Shown: positions 53,408 to 63,995, counted from the stretch's first letter. The stretch: DNA of 64,000 nt from Diabrotica undecimpunctata (GCF_040954645.1 NC_092803.1:83748417-83812416), one strand, 5' to 3'. A program made the numbers and translations. The notes: generated by a model not told the origin, from the letters alone.

Positions 53408-53684
53408 TGAACTTTGATCAGATAAAAGGCATATATCGAGCACAGTTTAATTAAATCTTGCCCAAGTACTTTCGATCCCTAGATCATCTTCAGGGGCATT
53501 TCGTCAATTGTGGCCTATCCGGCAAGAACAAGATGTCATAAACATATAACATATAACATCTTGTTCTTGCCGGATAGGCCACAATTGACGAAATGCCCCT
53601 GAAGATGATCTAGGGATCGAAAGTACTTGGGCAAGATTTAATTAAACTGTGCTCGATATATGCCTTTTATCTGATCAAAGTTCA
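53408..53684. repeat. Perfect 129-bp inverted repeat (head-to-head Penelope-type terminal repeats)
   Basis: 53408-53536 is, by eye, the exact reverse complement of 53556-53684, with a 19-base spacer. Each arm carries ATATCGAGCACAGTTTAATT, AAATCTTGCCCAAGTACTTT and a hammerhead-like motif. A third, diverged copy lies at 63890-63995. Penelope-like elements are known for inverted or tandem terminal repeats with such motifs. The absence of mismatches means recent origin or gene conversion. Confidence 0.9.
53599..53628 (+). ncRNA. Hammerhead-ribozyme-like motif in the inverted repeat (mirror copy 53464-53493, minus strand)
   Basis: It reads CTGAAGA, T, GATC-TAGG-GATC (stem II), GAAA, GTAC, TT. Both core strands fit CUGANGA...GAAA. 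Stem III can be only about two pairs (AG/CU around UA), the very short form seen in type I motifs of Penelope-like elements that work better as dimers. The copy at 63985-63956 changes the second pair of stem II from A-U to C-G, keeping the pairing. Confidence 0.6.
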
Positions 53685-53699
53685 TTTATTCGAGCATTC

Positions 53700-54010
53700 A
53701 ACCTTATATTTATTTTCTAACATTATTGCCACAAATTGGTCGCATTGCTCCTGTAGTGATCCTTTTTCAAGTTAACATGCTCCTTTTCTAACTTGGCAGC
53801 ACCGCACTGAAGACGACCAATAGTCAGAAATACGTATATGCGATTGCCTTCCATCTTAAACACATATTTTATTATATATTTTTTCCTTTGTTACGAGCTG
53901 AAGCAAGACCATCTGGTGGAATTGTCATGAACTAAAATAATTGTAATCATTTTATTTAGTTCGCAATAGTGCTAGATTGTTAAAAGTTGTACAATACGTT
54001 CGTTGTTTAA
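53700..54010. other. Repeat-derived DNA with another hammerhead-like motif
   Basis: At 53807-53834 (+) CTGAAGA, C, GAC-CAATA-GTC, A, GAAA, TACG again fits the CUGANGA-stem II-GAAA order, with a weak 3-bp stem and one extra base. Otherwise nothing is recognised. Confidence 0.4.
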
Positions 54011-54019
54011 TAATTTCAA

Positions 54020-56173
54020 AATGGATCCGAACTCTCGTGGGAAAAGAATACTAATCATATAATATTCCTAATGAAACAACACCTACAGTTAAGCTATTGT
54101 TTAATAACACCGATTTAGTATTTTGCTAACCTTAAATTTTGTATTGATTGATTTAGTATTGTATACTCTTTTGACAGATGGATCTGGGCGAAGATGATAA
54201 TTTGTTTGGAGGTGATGATGCGGATATTGATAAAACCTATGAGCATCTAAGTGGTGAAAGCACAGAATCAGACGACAATGATGTGAGACGTATAGGTAAA
54301 CCAGCGAAAACAAAGGTAAAAGAGAAAGTTATTACTACTCGTACGACTAGTGGGGCAATAACAAAAAATCTTCTTAAGAACGATTTTCCCTAAGCAGTGA
54401 TGCAGCCAATTCCAATCAACATAATGAAGTTACCATGAAATGCTCTGAAAGATTGCCAGAATAACAAAGACAAAAAATCTTTAACTCATACTGGACTGAG
54501 ACAAACGTTTCAGATGTCAAAAAGCAATTTATTGTGCGATATCTCATGTGTCTTTATCTCATGCGTCGAAAACCAACCTACTCTTCGATCAAGAAAAAAA
54601 GACCCAAACTCTACCAAATCTAAAAATAATACACTACACTATAATTTTACAGTGAACAATCAGCGATTGAGGAAATTTTTAAACACACTTTGTATATCTA
54701 ATTTAGTAGTAGTGAATATGCAAAAGATAGGGAAGCGTGGAAGCAATTGGAGGATGCCTATGTCCAACAATGGATAAATGAAGGCTGAAGAAGAAGAAGA
54801 ATATGTTTAAAAAAGTTGAGGAAGTTTAATAAAAGCTGATCAAAGAGGTAGACACACGCCAATCAATTAAACTCCTACCGAAACCATAAATAGTAGGTAT
54901 ACAACAACATATCAATTCCTTCCCAAAGTACGAAAGTCATTATTCCAGCGAAAGGAGCAAGAGAAATTATCTGGGCACAGAACTTACAATAGAAATGATG
55001 TATCAACCGTACATTGATGAATGCAATGAAAGACATGTGAATTCAAAGCTAAGAGCAAAAAACTGGTTGTACGCAGATATTTTTATTAAATACTTTAAGT
55101 TTTCGTTTAAACCACCCGAAATAGACACTTGCGATACATGAAGTACATTCATTCACCTCTCAATTGAAAACAATCTTACTGCAGATGAACTAACCAGTGT
55201 ACAGGCTGATCATGATGCTCACCTAATTGAATCTAAAACTCGGTATAACTTAAAACAATTGGACTGTATAATGACTAAAGAGTCACCAAAACACAAAGTA
55301 CTATCTGGTGATTTGCAAAAATGTTTGGTTCACCACTAACAATCAATTGTATTAGTTTCTACAAAAGGAAGCTTTGGACATTAAATTTTACATTGTATAA
55401 TGCCAGTGATTCTTCTGTACAGTGTGTGGTGTGGGACGAATCGAAAGGGGCCCGTGGTGCAAATGAAATTGCCTCGTCAATTTTTACATGGGCTGACAAT
55501 ACAATTCCAGGTAGTCAAGTAGAGGACATCACTCTTTGGACCGATAGCTGCTATGGACAAAATAAAAATATAAGTATTATAATGTGCTATTTTTGGATAC
55601 TGCATACGTATCCTAAAATAATGACGATCACTTAAAAGTTTTTACTGAAAGGGCACACACACATGGAAGCAGACAGTGTTCATGCTTTGATCGAGAGAAA
55701 AATAAAGAAACTTTCCAATTTGGCCATTTAACACCATGGGACTGGCAACAGCTAGATAGGCAAACCTCAGGTAAATACACAGTGCAGAATATGAAACTTG
55801 CAGATTTCAAAAACTTTAAAACGTTGTTCGATAAAAAACTGTCACCTAATCCTCCTTTTGTAAGTAGAAAACTGTTCTACTGTCAACACGAGTTTTCCTA
55901 CAAATCCAACAAGAACACATTGGAAAGTTTTTTTATAAGACCGATTTCAATAATCAAAATATGTATGAGGTGGACTTCATGAAGACAGCAAGTAACGTTT
56001 CCAGCCCAATTAAAGTCTCAGTAATCCCATTACCAATCACAAAACAAAAGTACAATGACTTAATTGCATTATTGCCTTTTGTTCCGTCGGCTTGTCATGG
56101 GTTAAATCAAAATTTAAAACAAATCGATGTAGCAATACCCCAAGAAGATGAAGATGATATGGAGCCTCTCTAA
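54020..56173 (+). pseudogene. DxCxGQN-type transposase-like gene (DUF7869-like), decayed
   Basis: A first exon may start at ATG 54020 (M-D-P-N-S-R-G-K-R); a TTTTGACAG acceptor precedes an acidic segment from 54178. Frames then give ERLPE (stop) QRQKIFNSYW near 54455, KKQFIVRYLM near 54520, N-T-L-H-Y-N-F-T and RLRKFLNTLCIS near 54660. After an inserted LINE tail come HINSFPKYESHYSSERSKRN near 54925 and I-D-T-C-D-T near 55120. GDLQKCLV leads by a frameshift near 55318 into F-Y-K-R-K-L-W-T-L-N-F, then LWTDSCYGQNKN near 55540. The final pieces are KGHTHMEADSVHALIERK near 55650 and A-L-L-P-F-V-P near 56075. Conserved Asp in D-S-C-x-G-Q-N and the H-x-H-x-E-x-D box suggest an RNase H-fold transposase-like family; as I recall, relatives are annotated DUF7869. 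At least four frameshifts and several stops inactivate it. Confidence 0.65.
54712..54800 (+). mobile_element. LINE 3' end inserted in the decayed gene
   Basis: DREAWKQLEDAYVQQWINEG then TGA and GAAGAAGAAGAA is the last 20 or so codons plus tail of a LINE related to the 41432-44465 copy, which ends YVQQWISED. It interrupts the host pseudogene between the C-I-S-N and K-K-V-E-E segments. It is an extreme 5' truncation (about 90 bases). Confidence 0.8.
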
Positions 56174-56525
56174 CAATTTTGAGACTTGTTATCTATAATT
56201 TTACTTAATTAGTATAACATTATAATATTTGTCTCTAATAAAATAATAGTATTAGGCTAGTGTTTGTCTTGTTTATTTCGTAGAGACCAACATGCAATGT
56301 CACATTATTTAAAAAAGTTGTTAGAGGTAAACAACACTATGTCCAACTACACATTTTAAAAAAAAAATTACATAATTTACGGTAAACTTCAGTTATGTAA
56401 GAATTCATGTAAGAAAAAACGATTATTCACACAACAATAAAAATATAATAATCTTGGTTAAATATAAGAAACATTTGAGTATTTACTGATTACAAATTTA
56501 AAAAATATTAAAACTGCTCTGTCTC
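56174..56525. other. Unassigned AT-rich DNA
   Basis: AATAAAATAATA near 56240 could be the old polyadenylation region of the preceding decayed gene. Nothing else is seen. Confidence 0.3.
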
Positions 56526-56529
56526 TTCT

Positions 56530-56902
56530 GCTAGGCAGAAGGTTTAACACAGTCGGGATATTAATAAGTTATTCAGTTCGTGTCAATATTGTCTCACCGA
56601 CAAGTTATCCAGTTTTTGTACATAAATTCAAACTAAGTTTCATAAATCAGCTATCGTAAGCAAGTTATCGGCGTCCAAAATACGTTGTTGTAATTGTTTT
56701 AATAGACTTGTTAAAACGTTCTTTTCGAAACTTTCATGTGTCCCAGTTTTCTGGGTGGTCCTTCAAAGAAGTATACAAAGTGAAATTATTTCCCTAAGGA
56801 CAAATCTTTTTCCCCAAGGAAAAAAACCAGCGACCTATGACTGGTGCGCGAAACAAAGGCATCAGGACAAGGTGTAAGGACAAACACACCTGCATCTTCG
56901 CT
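56530..56902 (+). repeat. Dispersed repeat, copy 2 (first copy at 1628-1990)
   Basis: Same sequence as 1628-1990 with scattered differences (for example TCACCGACAAGTTATCCAGT versus TCACCGAAAAGTTATCTAGT). It ends at the same GCATCTTCGC, immediately next to a LINE fragment. Confidence 0.75.
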
Positions 56903-56904
56903 CA

Positions 56905-57145
56905 CCTCCTGCTAAGAAATAGGATTATGTCCTTAAATGGAGTTACATTGGCTACTTGATATAAGAGTGCTGACGGGTAGTCTCAGCGCTTCCTCGTGCA
57001 GAATCTTAGAATTTTCCTTTCAGTGGCCATGATGGTGTTCATTTGGCGGGTATTAAGGGATGCGTAGATGCATGCCTTGTATTCGATTATCGGTCTTATG
57101 TAGTTTTTATAGGTGTGCAATAGTGTTTTATTTGACATATTGCCC
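56905..57145 (-). pseudogene. Jockey-type LINE thumb fragment
   Basis: The minus strand reads MSNKTLLHTYKNYIRPIIEY, then A-C-I-Y-A-S-L-N-T, ATERKILRFCTRKR (stop) and A-L-L-Y-Q-V-A-N-V-T-P. This is the region after the RT palm in Jockey/CR1-like LINEs (Y-K-x-x-x-R-P-x-x-x-Y-G). It is short and truncated on both sides. Confidence 0.7.
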
Positions 57146-57164
57146 AAAGTAATTACTATTTAAA

Positions 57165-57260
57165 TGGGAATCAGCCACAATTAAAGGTTAAAGTTCGTTT
57201 ATTGACGTTTCAATTTCCACTTCGGAAATCGTTCTCAAAATACAAACATTACTAATGTTA
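57165..57260 (-). repeat. Penelope-type terminal repeat, copy with hammerhead-like motif
   Basis: Nearly identical to 7447-7560. The minus strand 57238-57204 carries TTGAGAA, C, stem GATTTCC/GGAAATT with GAAG loop, GAAAC, GTC. It sits beside Jockey fragments and 700 bases from a Penelope RT fragment. Confidence 0.6.
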
Positions 57261-57279
57261 GCTACAGAAGCGTCAGATT

Positions 57280-57940
57280 ATTCGCTGTGGAAAGCAACTG
57301 AATTTACCCTTCCAAATGGATCTGCCTCATAACACTAACACATAACTATTAGAGAAGTCCAACAAACAATATTATGGAAGAAATTAACATAAAAAAGCTC
57401 CTGGTTTCGATTTGGTAACTGGAAAATTTTTTCAAGAGCTACCCGAAAAGTGCTATAGACGTATTACTTACATATTTAACTCTATACTACGACTAAATTA
57501 TTTCCCTAGCATCTGGAAAGTTGCCCAGATCGTTATGATACGCAAACCCGGAAAGAAAACAGAAGAGTTGTCTTCCTACAGACCGATAAGTCTACTAAAC
57601 ACGAGACAATAGAGCAAGTTCTTAGACTTATAAATCAAATCAATAAGAACATGAATTGTAAAAGATATTGTTCAGCAGCTTTCCTTGATATATCTCAGGC
57701 TTTCGACAAGGTATGACATAAAGGATTTCAAGTTCAAACTAAAGAAGCTACTACCCATCCCCACTTTCAACTTCTAAAATCATACCTGACAGATAGGCAC
57801 TTCCAAATAAAACATAGAAGTGAATATACAGAGTTGCATCCAATAAATTCAGGAGTTCCACAAAGTAGCGTGCTTGGAACGATCCTGTACTTATTATATA
57901 CTGCAAACGTGAACGTGAACTTTCTCACGATACTGGACTG
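57280..57940 (+). pseudogene. Jockey-type LINE reverse transcriptase fragment
   Basis: The frame 57412-57612 reads V-T-G-K-F-F-Q-E-L-P-E-K, then LNYFPSIWKVAQIVMIRKPG and SSYRPISLLNT, the first RT blocks of Jockey elements. After a deletion at about 57605 come EQVLRLINQINKNMN, F-L-D-I-S-Q-A-F-D-K-V (RT block A, near 57690), SYLTDRHFQIKHRSEYTE and INSGVPQSSVLGTILYLLYT (block B, near 57850). The Y-A-D-D block is missing: the fragment stops where the Penelope remnant begins. Confidence 0.8.
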
Positions 57941-57944
57941 TGAG

Positions 57945-58570
57945 GTTGGTTCCGGAGGACCAAGGATACCACATCAAAGCTTACTAGGATATAGTCACTT
58001 GGTAACTGATAATTATTGATGAAATTACTGAACTGGAAAGAGTCTATTATATTGATGTCATTCCTATAATTGTATGCTTGCGATATAATGTCTGTTATTA
58101 ATTGGGCTAGATTAGTGTTCGGAGCATTTATTGACGATAAAATAGGTCGCATCTTAAATTGGGGTTTATGAATTTTGGGCAGATAATAGAACCTGTAAGC
58201 ATTGCCATTGTAATTATGGAGGGATTTGGCTAGTTCCTCGTCAATGATTTTCTTGTTTTTTAGTTCAGTGATGTATTTGTTAATTTTGTTGGTGTAGGTT
58301 GAAGTGGCTGATAATAATTACGATCATCTAAGAGTTGTTGGCTCAAATTTAAGTATTGATCTCTCATCAGGACTGCGGCTGTCACTAGTTAATACCATCA
58401 GGTCCGGGTGTTCTTTTAAGAATGTGGACGTTTGTTTGTAAATTTGATCGATATCAGAGTTAGCACAGGAAGGTTTGTAAGAGCAGTTAGTCAGAATATT
58501 GTTGGTACATGATCTTAATTCAAGATGTTCATTGGCTTCGGAATATGATTTTTACTATACGATTTTTTCT
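57945..58570 (-). pseudogene. Penelope-like element reverse transcriptase fragment
   Basis: On the minus strand, E-H-L-E-L-R-S-C near 58530 leads to KEHPDLMVLTSD near 58410, VLMRDQYLNLSQQLLDDRNY near 58370, Y-I-T-E-L-K-N-K-K-I and YLPKIHKPQFKMRPILSSIN near 58165. YILVSFDVVSL near 57985 ends the similarity. L-P-K-I-H-K-P-x-x-x-x-R-P-I-(V/L)-S and V-S-x-D-V-V-S-L-(F) are diagnostic of Penelope RTs. The catalytic Y-A-D-D block and the GIY-YIG endonuclease are absent. One or two frame changes are present. Confidence 0.85.
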
Positions 58571-60160
58571 AATTGCATCATCGTTCTTGGTGCTTCTAGA
58601 TCTTTCACTGTCCTAAATATTTGATTTATTTTTCTTGTGCCGAAGTCTTGTTTAAAATCTCTGAAATAAGCATATAGTGGGTTTTATGTTCATAACAGGT
58701 CATTTGCAATTCTTTTAGTGAAAAAATTTCATCTGTGACTGATGCAATCCTAAATCGCACTTGGTACTGCACTACTCCCCTATGTATTTACTAAGTATTT
58801 TACTTATTACTCCAGCCACTCGGAGTATATATTCGCCTCACAATTTTGTCGGACTGAACCGATTTACTACTAAATTAAGTGAATTGATGGGATAGTGCTC
58901 AAATAACAAAAGTTATATAATGCTGATGTATGCTTCCACCCAAGGGGTGGTTGCCACCCCTTCTCGGGGATGTAAACTCTTTTGCCCAAAATAATTACGG
59001 GAATCGATAGAGCATTAAATTCTAAGAAACTTTTGTTCTATATAGTTTTAAAAGTCAATGCTGTTTGTTATAATTGAAAACAACGAATTTTCATTGAAAA
59101 AGTCACGTTTTTAACGGTCTTTTATAAGTAACTCAAAAAAATATGCCTTTGATCTAAAAAGTATGCAAAACAAAAATAAAACTTATAAAAGATTTATTTT
59201 TTACAAAATATTCTAGATACAATATAAAGTGAGATATTGTCGGTGAAAGGAGACATTTTTTTGCGAATGTTTGGATCAATGTATTCAACCTTAAATTATA
59301 AGAAAAGAGTTTTTCGGGGGTAATGATACACAAGTTTTTTAAAGTCCGTGAAACGTCCTATAAAATAAGCACTACAAAAACTCATTTGCATGTAAACTAA
59401 GTAAGTTACCGCTCGTAAAAGATGGACTTTCCGAATAGTTTAAGGAAAAAGGGGCAGTATAATTAACCTAATATCGACCAGAATAAAAATTAATCGTTTT
59501 TTTAGTGTTAGTGTTCTTTATTAGATCCAGTAATTTGACTGCTTTAAAATGCAATATTTTTGAAAAAAAAAAGTTAGGTATATTAAATTGTATCGCCTAT
59601 TTTGAAAAATTCTAAAAACTTGTTCTTTTTTCAAAATAACTGAAAAAGTATAATATGTACGTAAAAAATGATACAGTATAAAAATGTATTTCTTTTTCAA
59701 TAAATATTCTCGTGCTTTATAATTTTTTGTACCGTAAAAAATAATGGAGATATCACCGATTAAAATGTATATGTTGGTGTGAACACCCCCTGTTTTGGGT
59801 GCTTCAAACATTAATTTTTCAAAATTGAAGCATAGTTTGGCCTTCTAATAAACTTAGCCTTATAGCCCTTGAAATTATCTTTCAAATGGCTATGAATACA
59901 TAAAATATATCATGGCATGAAAATTAGCTGACTTGTTGAAGAAAAACCATTAATATTTTTGGGAGATAATTTTAGAGCGTAAAAAATATAGTATTTTGGT
60001 TCTCTCATAGTACGCATAATAGTTTTGTAGATGAATATATTGATACCAACAACATTTTTATTTTAAAAAATGATACAAGCCGTTCACCGGACTTTGGAGA
60101 GCATGTTAAGCCGTCGGTCCTCCTGGGATAGTGTATATCGATACTGGCTACTTGAAACAG
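58571..60160. other. Unassigned AT-rich DNA with a strong small hairpin
   Basis: AGGGGTGGTTGCCACCCCT at 58939-58957 is an 8-bp perfect hairpin with a 3-base loop. The minus-strand open frame at 59521-59811 has no recognisable family. Confidence 0.35.
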
Positions 60161-60166
60161 TGTTAA

Positions 60167-62495
60167 CCCTTAAATGCCCGTGATATGAAAATAACCATAA
60201 ATGCCCATGTGGGGTCTCCTAGGGACCCCACTAAAATTTTCAATTTAGTAACGTCATTTAGCACTGACTAAAAGGAAAACACGGTTAAAAATAATTTTAA
60301 GCGTATTTGAATAATTTTTATTTATTTTTCATACAAAATTAACGGCTTTTCTAGAAACAAATTATTTTCAATTCGAACAAAATTAAAATTAAATAATAAT
60401 ATAAGCATATAACTTTTAGTTGCAATTTTTACATACAATAGTTTTTTCTTCTTTTCTGTGCACCTGGCATATAAATTTTTTGCAAAAAGAGCAAACGGTA
60501 TTCACTTTTCTGTCACAGTTTCGCGGACACTGGTAACAACGAGCACGTTTCTTAGCTGAATGGACGGATTGAGTTGCAACTTCGGTAGTTGGGTTTACCA
60601 TTGGTATGCCACAATCTTTTAGAGCAGATTTTACATAGGCTTTATGTTTTATATATTTCGCTCTTTTTTCCATGTTGTTTCGAGCAAGCTCAGCCCCTAA
60701 TTGTAACAGGAAAATACGTCTTCGTGAAAAATTATTTTTCTTCCAATCAGGATTTTTTTCAATGTATAAAATATAGGCATTTAGTGCACATATGTCTATA
60801 ACATTCATAAAGAGCCTGAATGGCCAACGAGCAGTTCTTCTTTTACAGGAATATTCCCTAATCAGTTTGTCGGCATTATCAACACCACCCTTGGTATTAT
60901 TATAGTCTAAAATCATCAAGGGTTTGTTTTGAGAGTCTTGACAAATTATATCACTATCGTGTTGACTTGAAATAAGATGTACCATCCTGTGTATTTTAGG
61001 TATGTACGAAACCATAGCTAATTCTTTAGTAAAAGCAAATATTGACGACTCCGCAGGTCTTTTTGTCAAACTTAGTTGTGGTGGTGTATCAGGTTTATTT
61101 TTGCGGACGGTCCCAAGTAAAGTAAGGTTTTTAGATAAAAGATATTGAGCAAGAGGAACACTGGTAAAAAAGTTGTCAGTTGTAATTCCTCTCCAACAGC
61201 CATGATATGGTTCCACCAGATCTTTCACAACACGAAATCCCTGATTTTTCTCTATTCTACCACCTGGTAGTTTTGCAAGGTACACCTGAAGTTTTGATAA
61301 ATAAGATGTTTTAACATCCGCGGCAGCCCAAATTTTTATCCCATAGCGGCAAGGTTTTGATTTTATATATTGTCTAAAAGGACACTTTCCTCTAAAACTC
61401 ACTAACTGTTCGTCAACGGTTATATGTTCGTATGGTTCAAAGGCTTTGTCACAGTTAGAGACGAACATGTCCCAAATTACTCGTATCGCCGCTAACTTAT
61501 CCTGTTCCTTCCGCTCCACCCTGGTCACTTTGCCATCAAACCTCAAGAAACTCGATAATTCTTCAAATCGGTTCCTAGCGAATGCGGCTGTAAAAAATGA
61601 CCGGCGTATTGAGGTGTCTGTAGACCATATCTCTCGTGTCGATTCTTTCCCACACCTTAAAGCACCAGCTTTGATAAGTGCTCCTTAAAAGCTATCCAGT
61701 TCATTGTTGGTAAGTACCGTCCACTCTTTTTTGTTATTCGGATGTTTTTCGTTCCACTCTTGATAACGCCTAACAGCTTCTTCATTAGTATGAAGGCATA
61801 TGACATTCTTCATCTCTTCGGTCAAAAATAAATTGAAATAGTCTAAAAACGTGTTGGAATTTTTACTATAGTTTGTTAAGCCTGGATGTACATTTATAAT
61901 ATTTTTTTGTTGCCTCTTGGATCTCACGAAAGGTAGGCTATTCCACTGCATTCCAGATTTGGATGTATATGTTGGACCACTAACCTCACTAATATTATCG
62001 TCCACTTCGGTAGGTTCTGCATCTGATTCCTCGTCACTGTTGACTTCTAAATTGTCCTCAGTTTCCGAAACATTTTCCTCAAAAACATCTTGCTCTTCGC
62101 TATCTGATTCGTCGGTAATCTCATAGTCGAAATCGGAGTCTGATATCCCTTCTTCTATATTTCGGATAATTTTTTCATGTTCTTGGTCGCTTATTGTCAT
62201 TTTCATTCTCTTACGGTCCATTTTTCAATGTAAACTGACGAAAAATGTTAAAAATAATAAAAATATTCTGGTGCCTCTAAATGCCCAATCGGGGTCACAG
62301 CGAGACCCCACTTATCTAAATCTCTCTTACAGACCACTGCACCTCACGAATGTTCGTGGTATACTAACAGAAAACGTAGGAGACACGTCCACACAAATAC
62401 CTGATTGCGCGGTTGCCAAATGTTCAAAATAAAGATATTATAGCCAAAAATGTATGTCTGGGGTCCCATAGTGACCCCGATTGGGCATTTAAGGG
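60167..62495 (-). mobile_element. Complete piggyBac-type element
   Basis: Exact 13-bp terminal inverted repeats CCCTTAAATGCCC (60167-60179) and GGGCATTTAAGGG (62483-62495) are flanked by TTAA on both sides (60163-60166 and 62496-62499), the piggyBac target. Subterminal palindromes GTGGGGTC..GGGACCCCAC (60209), GGGGTCACAGCGAGACCCC (62289) and GGGGTCCCATAGTGACCCC (62460) are probable transposase-binding or structural sites. One transposase gene fills the interior. Confidence 0.95.
60416..62221 (-). pseudogene. piggyBac transposase with a single in-frame stop
   Basis: From ATG 62221 the frame runs to 60416 (601 codons) with one TAA at 61687-61685. The N-terminus is acidic (Asp/Glu/Ser-rich, to about residue 80). 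The DDE_Tnp_1_7 domain begins near residue 120 (N-V-H-P-G-L-T, then TFLDYFNLFLTEEM) and holds the three catalytic aspartates: AADVKTSYL (about residue 300), ITTDNFFTS (about 350) and TKGGVDNADKL (about 445). A C-terminal Cys-rich finger (CYQCPRNCDRK, then CSFCKKFICQVH) completes it. The stop lies at residue 179, in D-S-F-(stop)-G-A-L-I-K-A-G. The enzyme would excise precisely at TTAA. Apart from the stop the copy looks intact, so inactivation was recent. Confidence 0.92.
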
Positions 62496-62499
62496 TTAA

Positions 62500-63883
62500 A
62501 GATGCAATTGGTGCCGGAACGTATCTATTTTTAAAACGAGACTACTTTTAACGTTGTAGTCGTCTTTAAGGATGATTTTTAGGGGTTGAAAAGTTTAAAT
62601 TAAAGAAATATCGGTTCATAAGCGTGGAATGAATCTTAGTTATCTACATTTTAAACTCTAAATAGGCTTTTAAAGTATTTTTTGGATAAAGGGATGGTTT
62701 CTAGGGATTAAAAACTTGAAACCAATGAAACATCATTTTACAAGCGATAAATGAATGAATGTAAAAAATTATTTTTTAACGTTATTTACGTTTTAAGCTA
62801 TGGTTTCTAAGAGTTGAAAATTTGTATTAAAGTAGAAATTATCATTGAATATGTTTATTTTACTTAATGCAATCAGAGTTTAATGCATAACACGCTTAAA
62901 TATGCGTTTACATATATTTCCCAATAAGGGGTCGTCTTAACCATTTAAAAACAAACACACTTCGTCCATATATATTTTGCAAAGGAGGGTAAGATAAGCT
63001 TAAATCCAAATTTTCAGCTAAATCAATGAATTTTATAATTTATTATTTAAAACTCCCATAACATTTTTTAATCCAATCCCATTCCCGTGTCTACTAAAAT
63101 AACAGTGGTGGTAAAATAATATGCCATGACGTAGTTATTCGACTGAAACTATCGACATGAGTGCATTTATTTCAAGTCCCCTTTTACCACACACTTCCTT
63201 TCAAAAGGTCATGTACTCATTTCGCTGAAGTTGATAATGATAAATTTTTCCAACCAGCAGTGGTTGCGACGATGAGATAGTATGAAAACTTGATAATGGG
63301 AAACAAAGAACATTGACTGATTTTATTAGATGTGATAAGTGTAAAGTTTTTCGTATCAAGAAAATGATATTTGAATTATATATCAAATAGATATAAAAGC
63401 ATAAATTTATGAAATGAAATCTCTTATTACATGTTGCAAAAAACACAAAATTCGCTTTTAAAATATTTTAAAATACGGTATATCAGCAATTCTTATGTCT
63501 CAATTTTGTAAAAATGTCTTCCTCTTCCATATACTATGAAAGTTTATAGTTAAGTTTTGGATCAAACAATCAAAACAATTTTTGTCGTCGATAATAGGTT
63601 TGGAAATCTTTTTCATGATATTGTCTAAATAGGACATTATTTATAAATGGGTATTAATAATTTATGAAACAATCTTTCCACTGCGAATTATGAGATGCAT
63701 TTTAAACCCATAATTGCTTCAAACGTCCACAAGTTAACCCAACAATAAGATTTTTAATGAGATCTGTGAGAATTTGATATCGTACCGTCAAATTCTTAAG
63801 GATATTTTAAGCTCTAATGAGTATTTTACGTAGCGAGTAGAAGTTATAAAAACTTTTTGCTTGCCTTTGTCCTAAAATATTAG
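62500..63883. other. Unassigned DNA with a three-unit diverged tandem repeat
   Basis: TTTTTAGGGGTTGAAAAGTT (62575), GTTTCTAGGGATTAAAAACT (62696) and GTTTCTAAGAGTTGAAAATT (62804) start units about 110-120 bases long that share later blocks such as CGGTTCATAAGCGTGGAATG/CATTTTACAAGCGATAAATG. No gene is seen; the minus-strand frame at 63201-63446 has no family pattern. Confidence 0.45.
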
Positions 63884-63995
63884 TCTTCTGAACAAATGAA
63901 CTTTAATCAAATAAAAGGCAAATATCGAGCACAGTTTATTAATTAAATCTTGCCCAAGTACTTTCGCTTCCTAGAGCATCTTCAGGTACAAATTT
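63884..63995 (-). repeat. Penelope-type terminal repeat, third copy of the 53.4-53.7 kb family
   Basis: TGAACTTTAATCAAATAAAA, ATATCGAGCACAGTTTATTA and AAATCTTGCCCAAGTACTTT match the left arm at 53408-53536 with substitutions and one short insertion. The minus strand 63985-63956 reads CTGAAGA, T, GCTCTAGGAAGC, GAAA, GTAC, TT, a hammerhead-like motif with a compensatory stem II change. The repeat is about 40 bases from the window end, so any attached element lies outside. Confidence 0.8.

Noticed and set aside
53401..53700. CRISPR-like or terminator-like palindromic array
   Set aside because: It is a single inverted pair with no spacers, in a eukaryotic repeat context. It is better explained by head-to-head Penelope-type terminal repeats.
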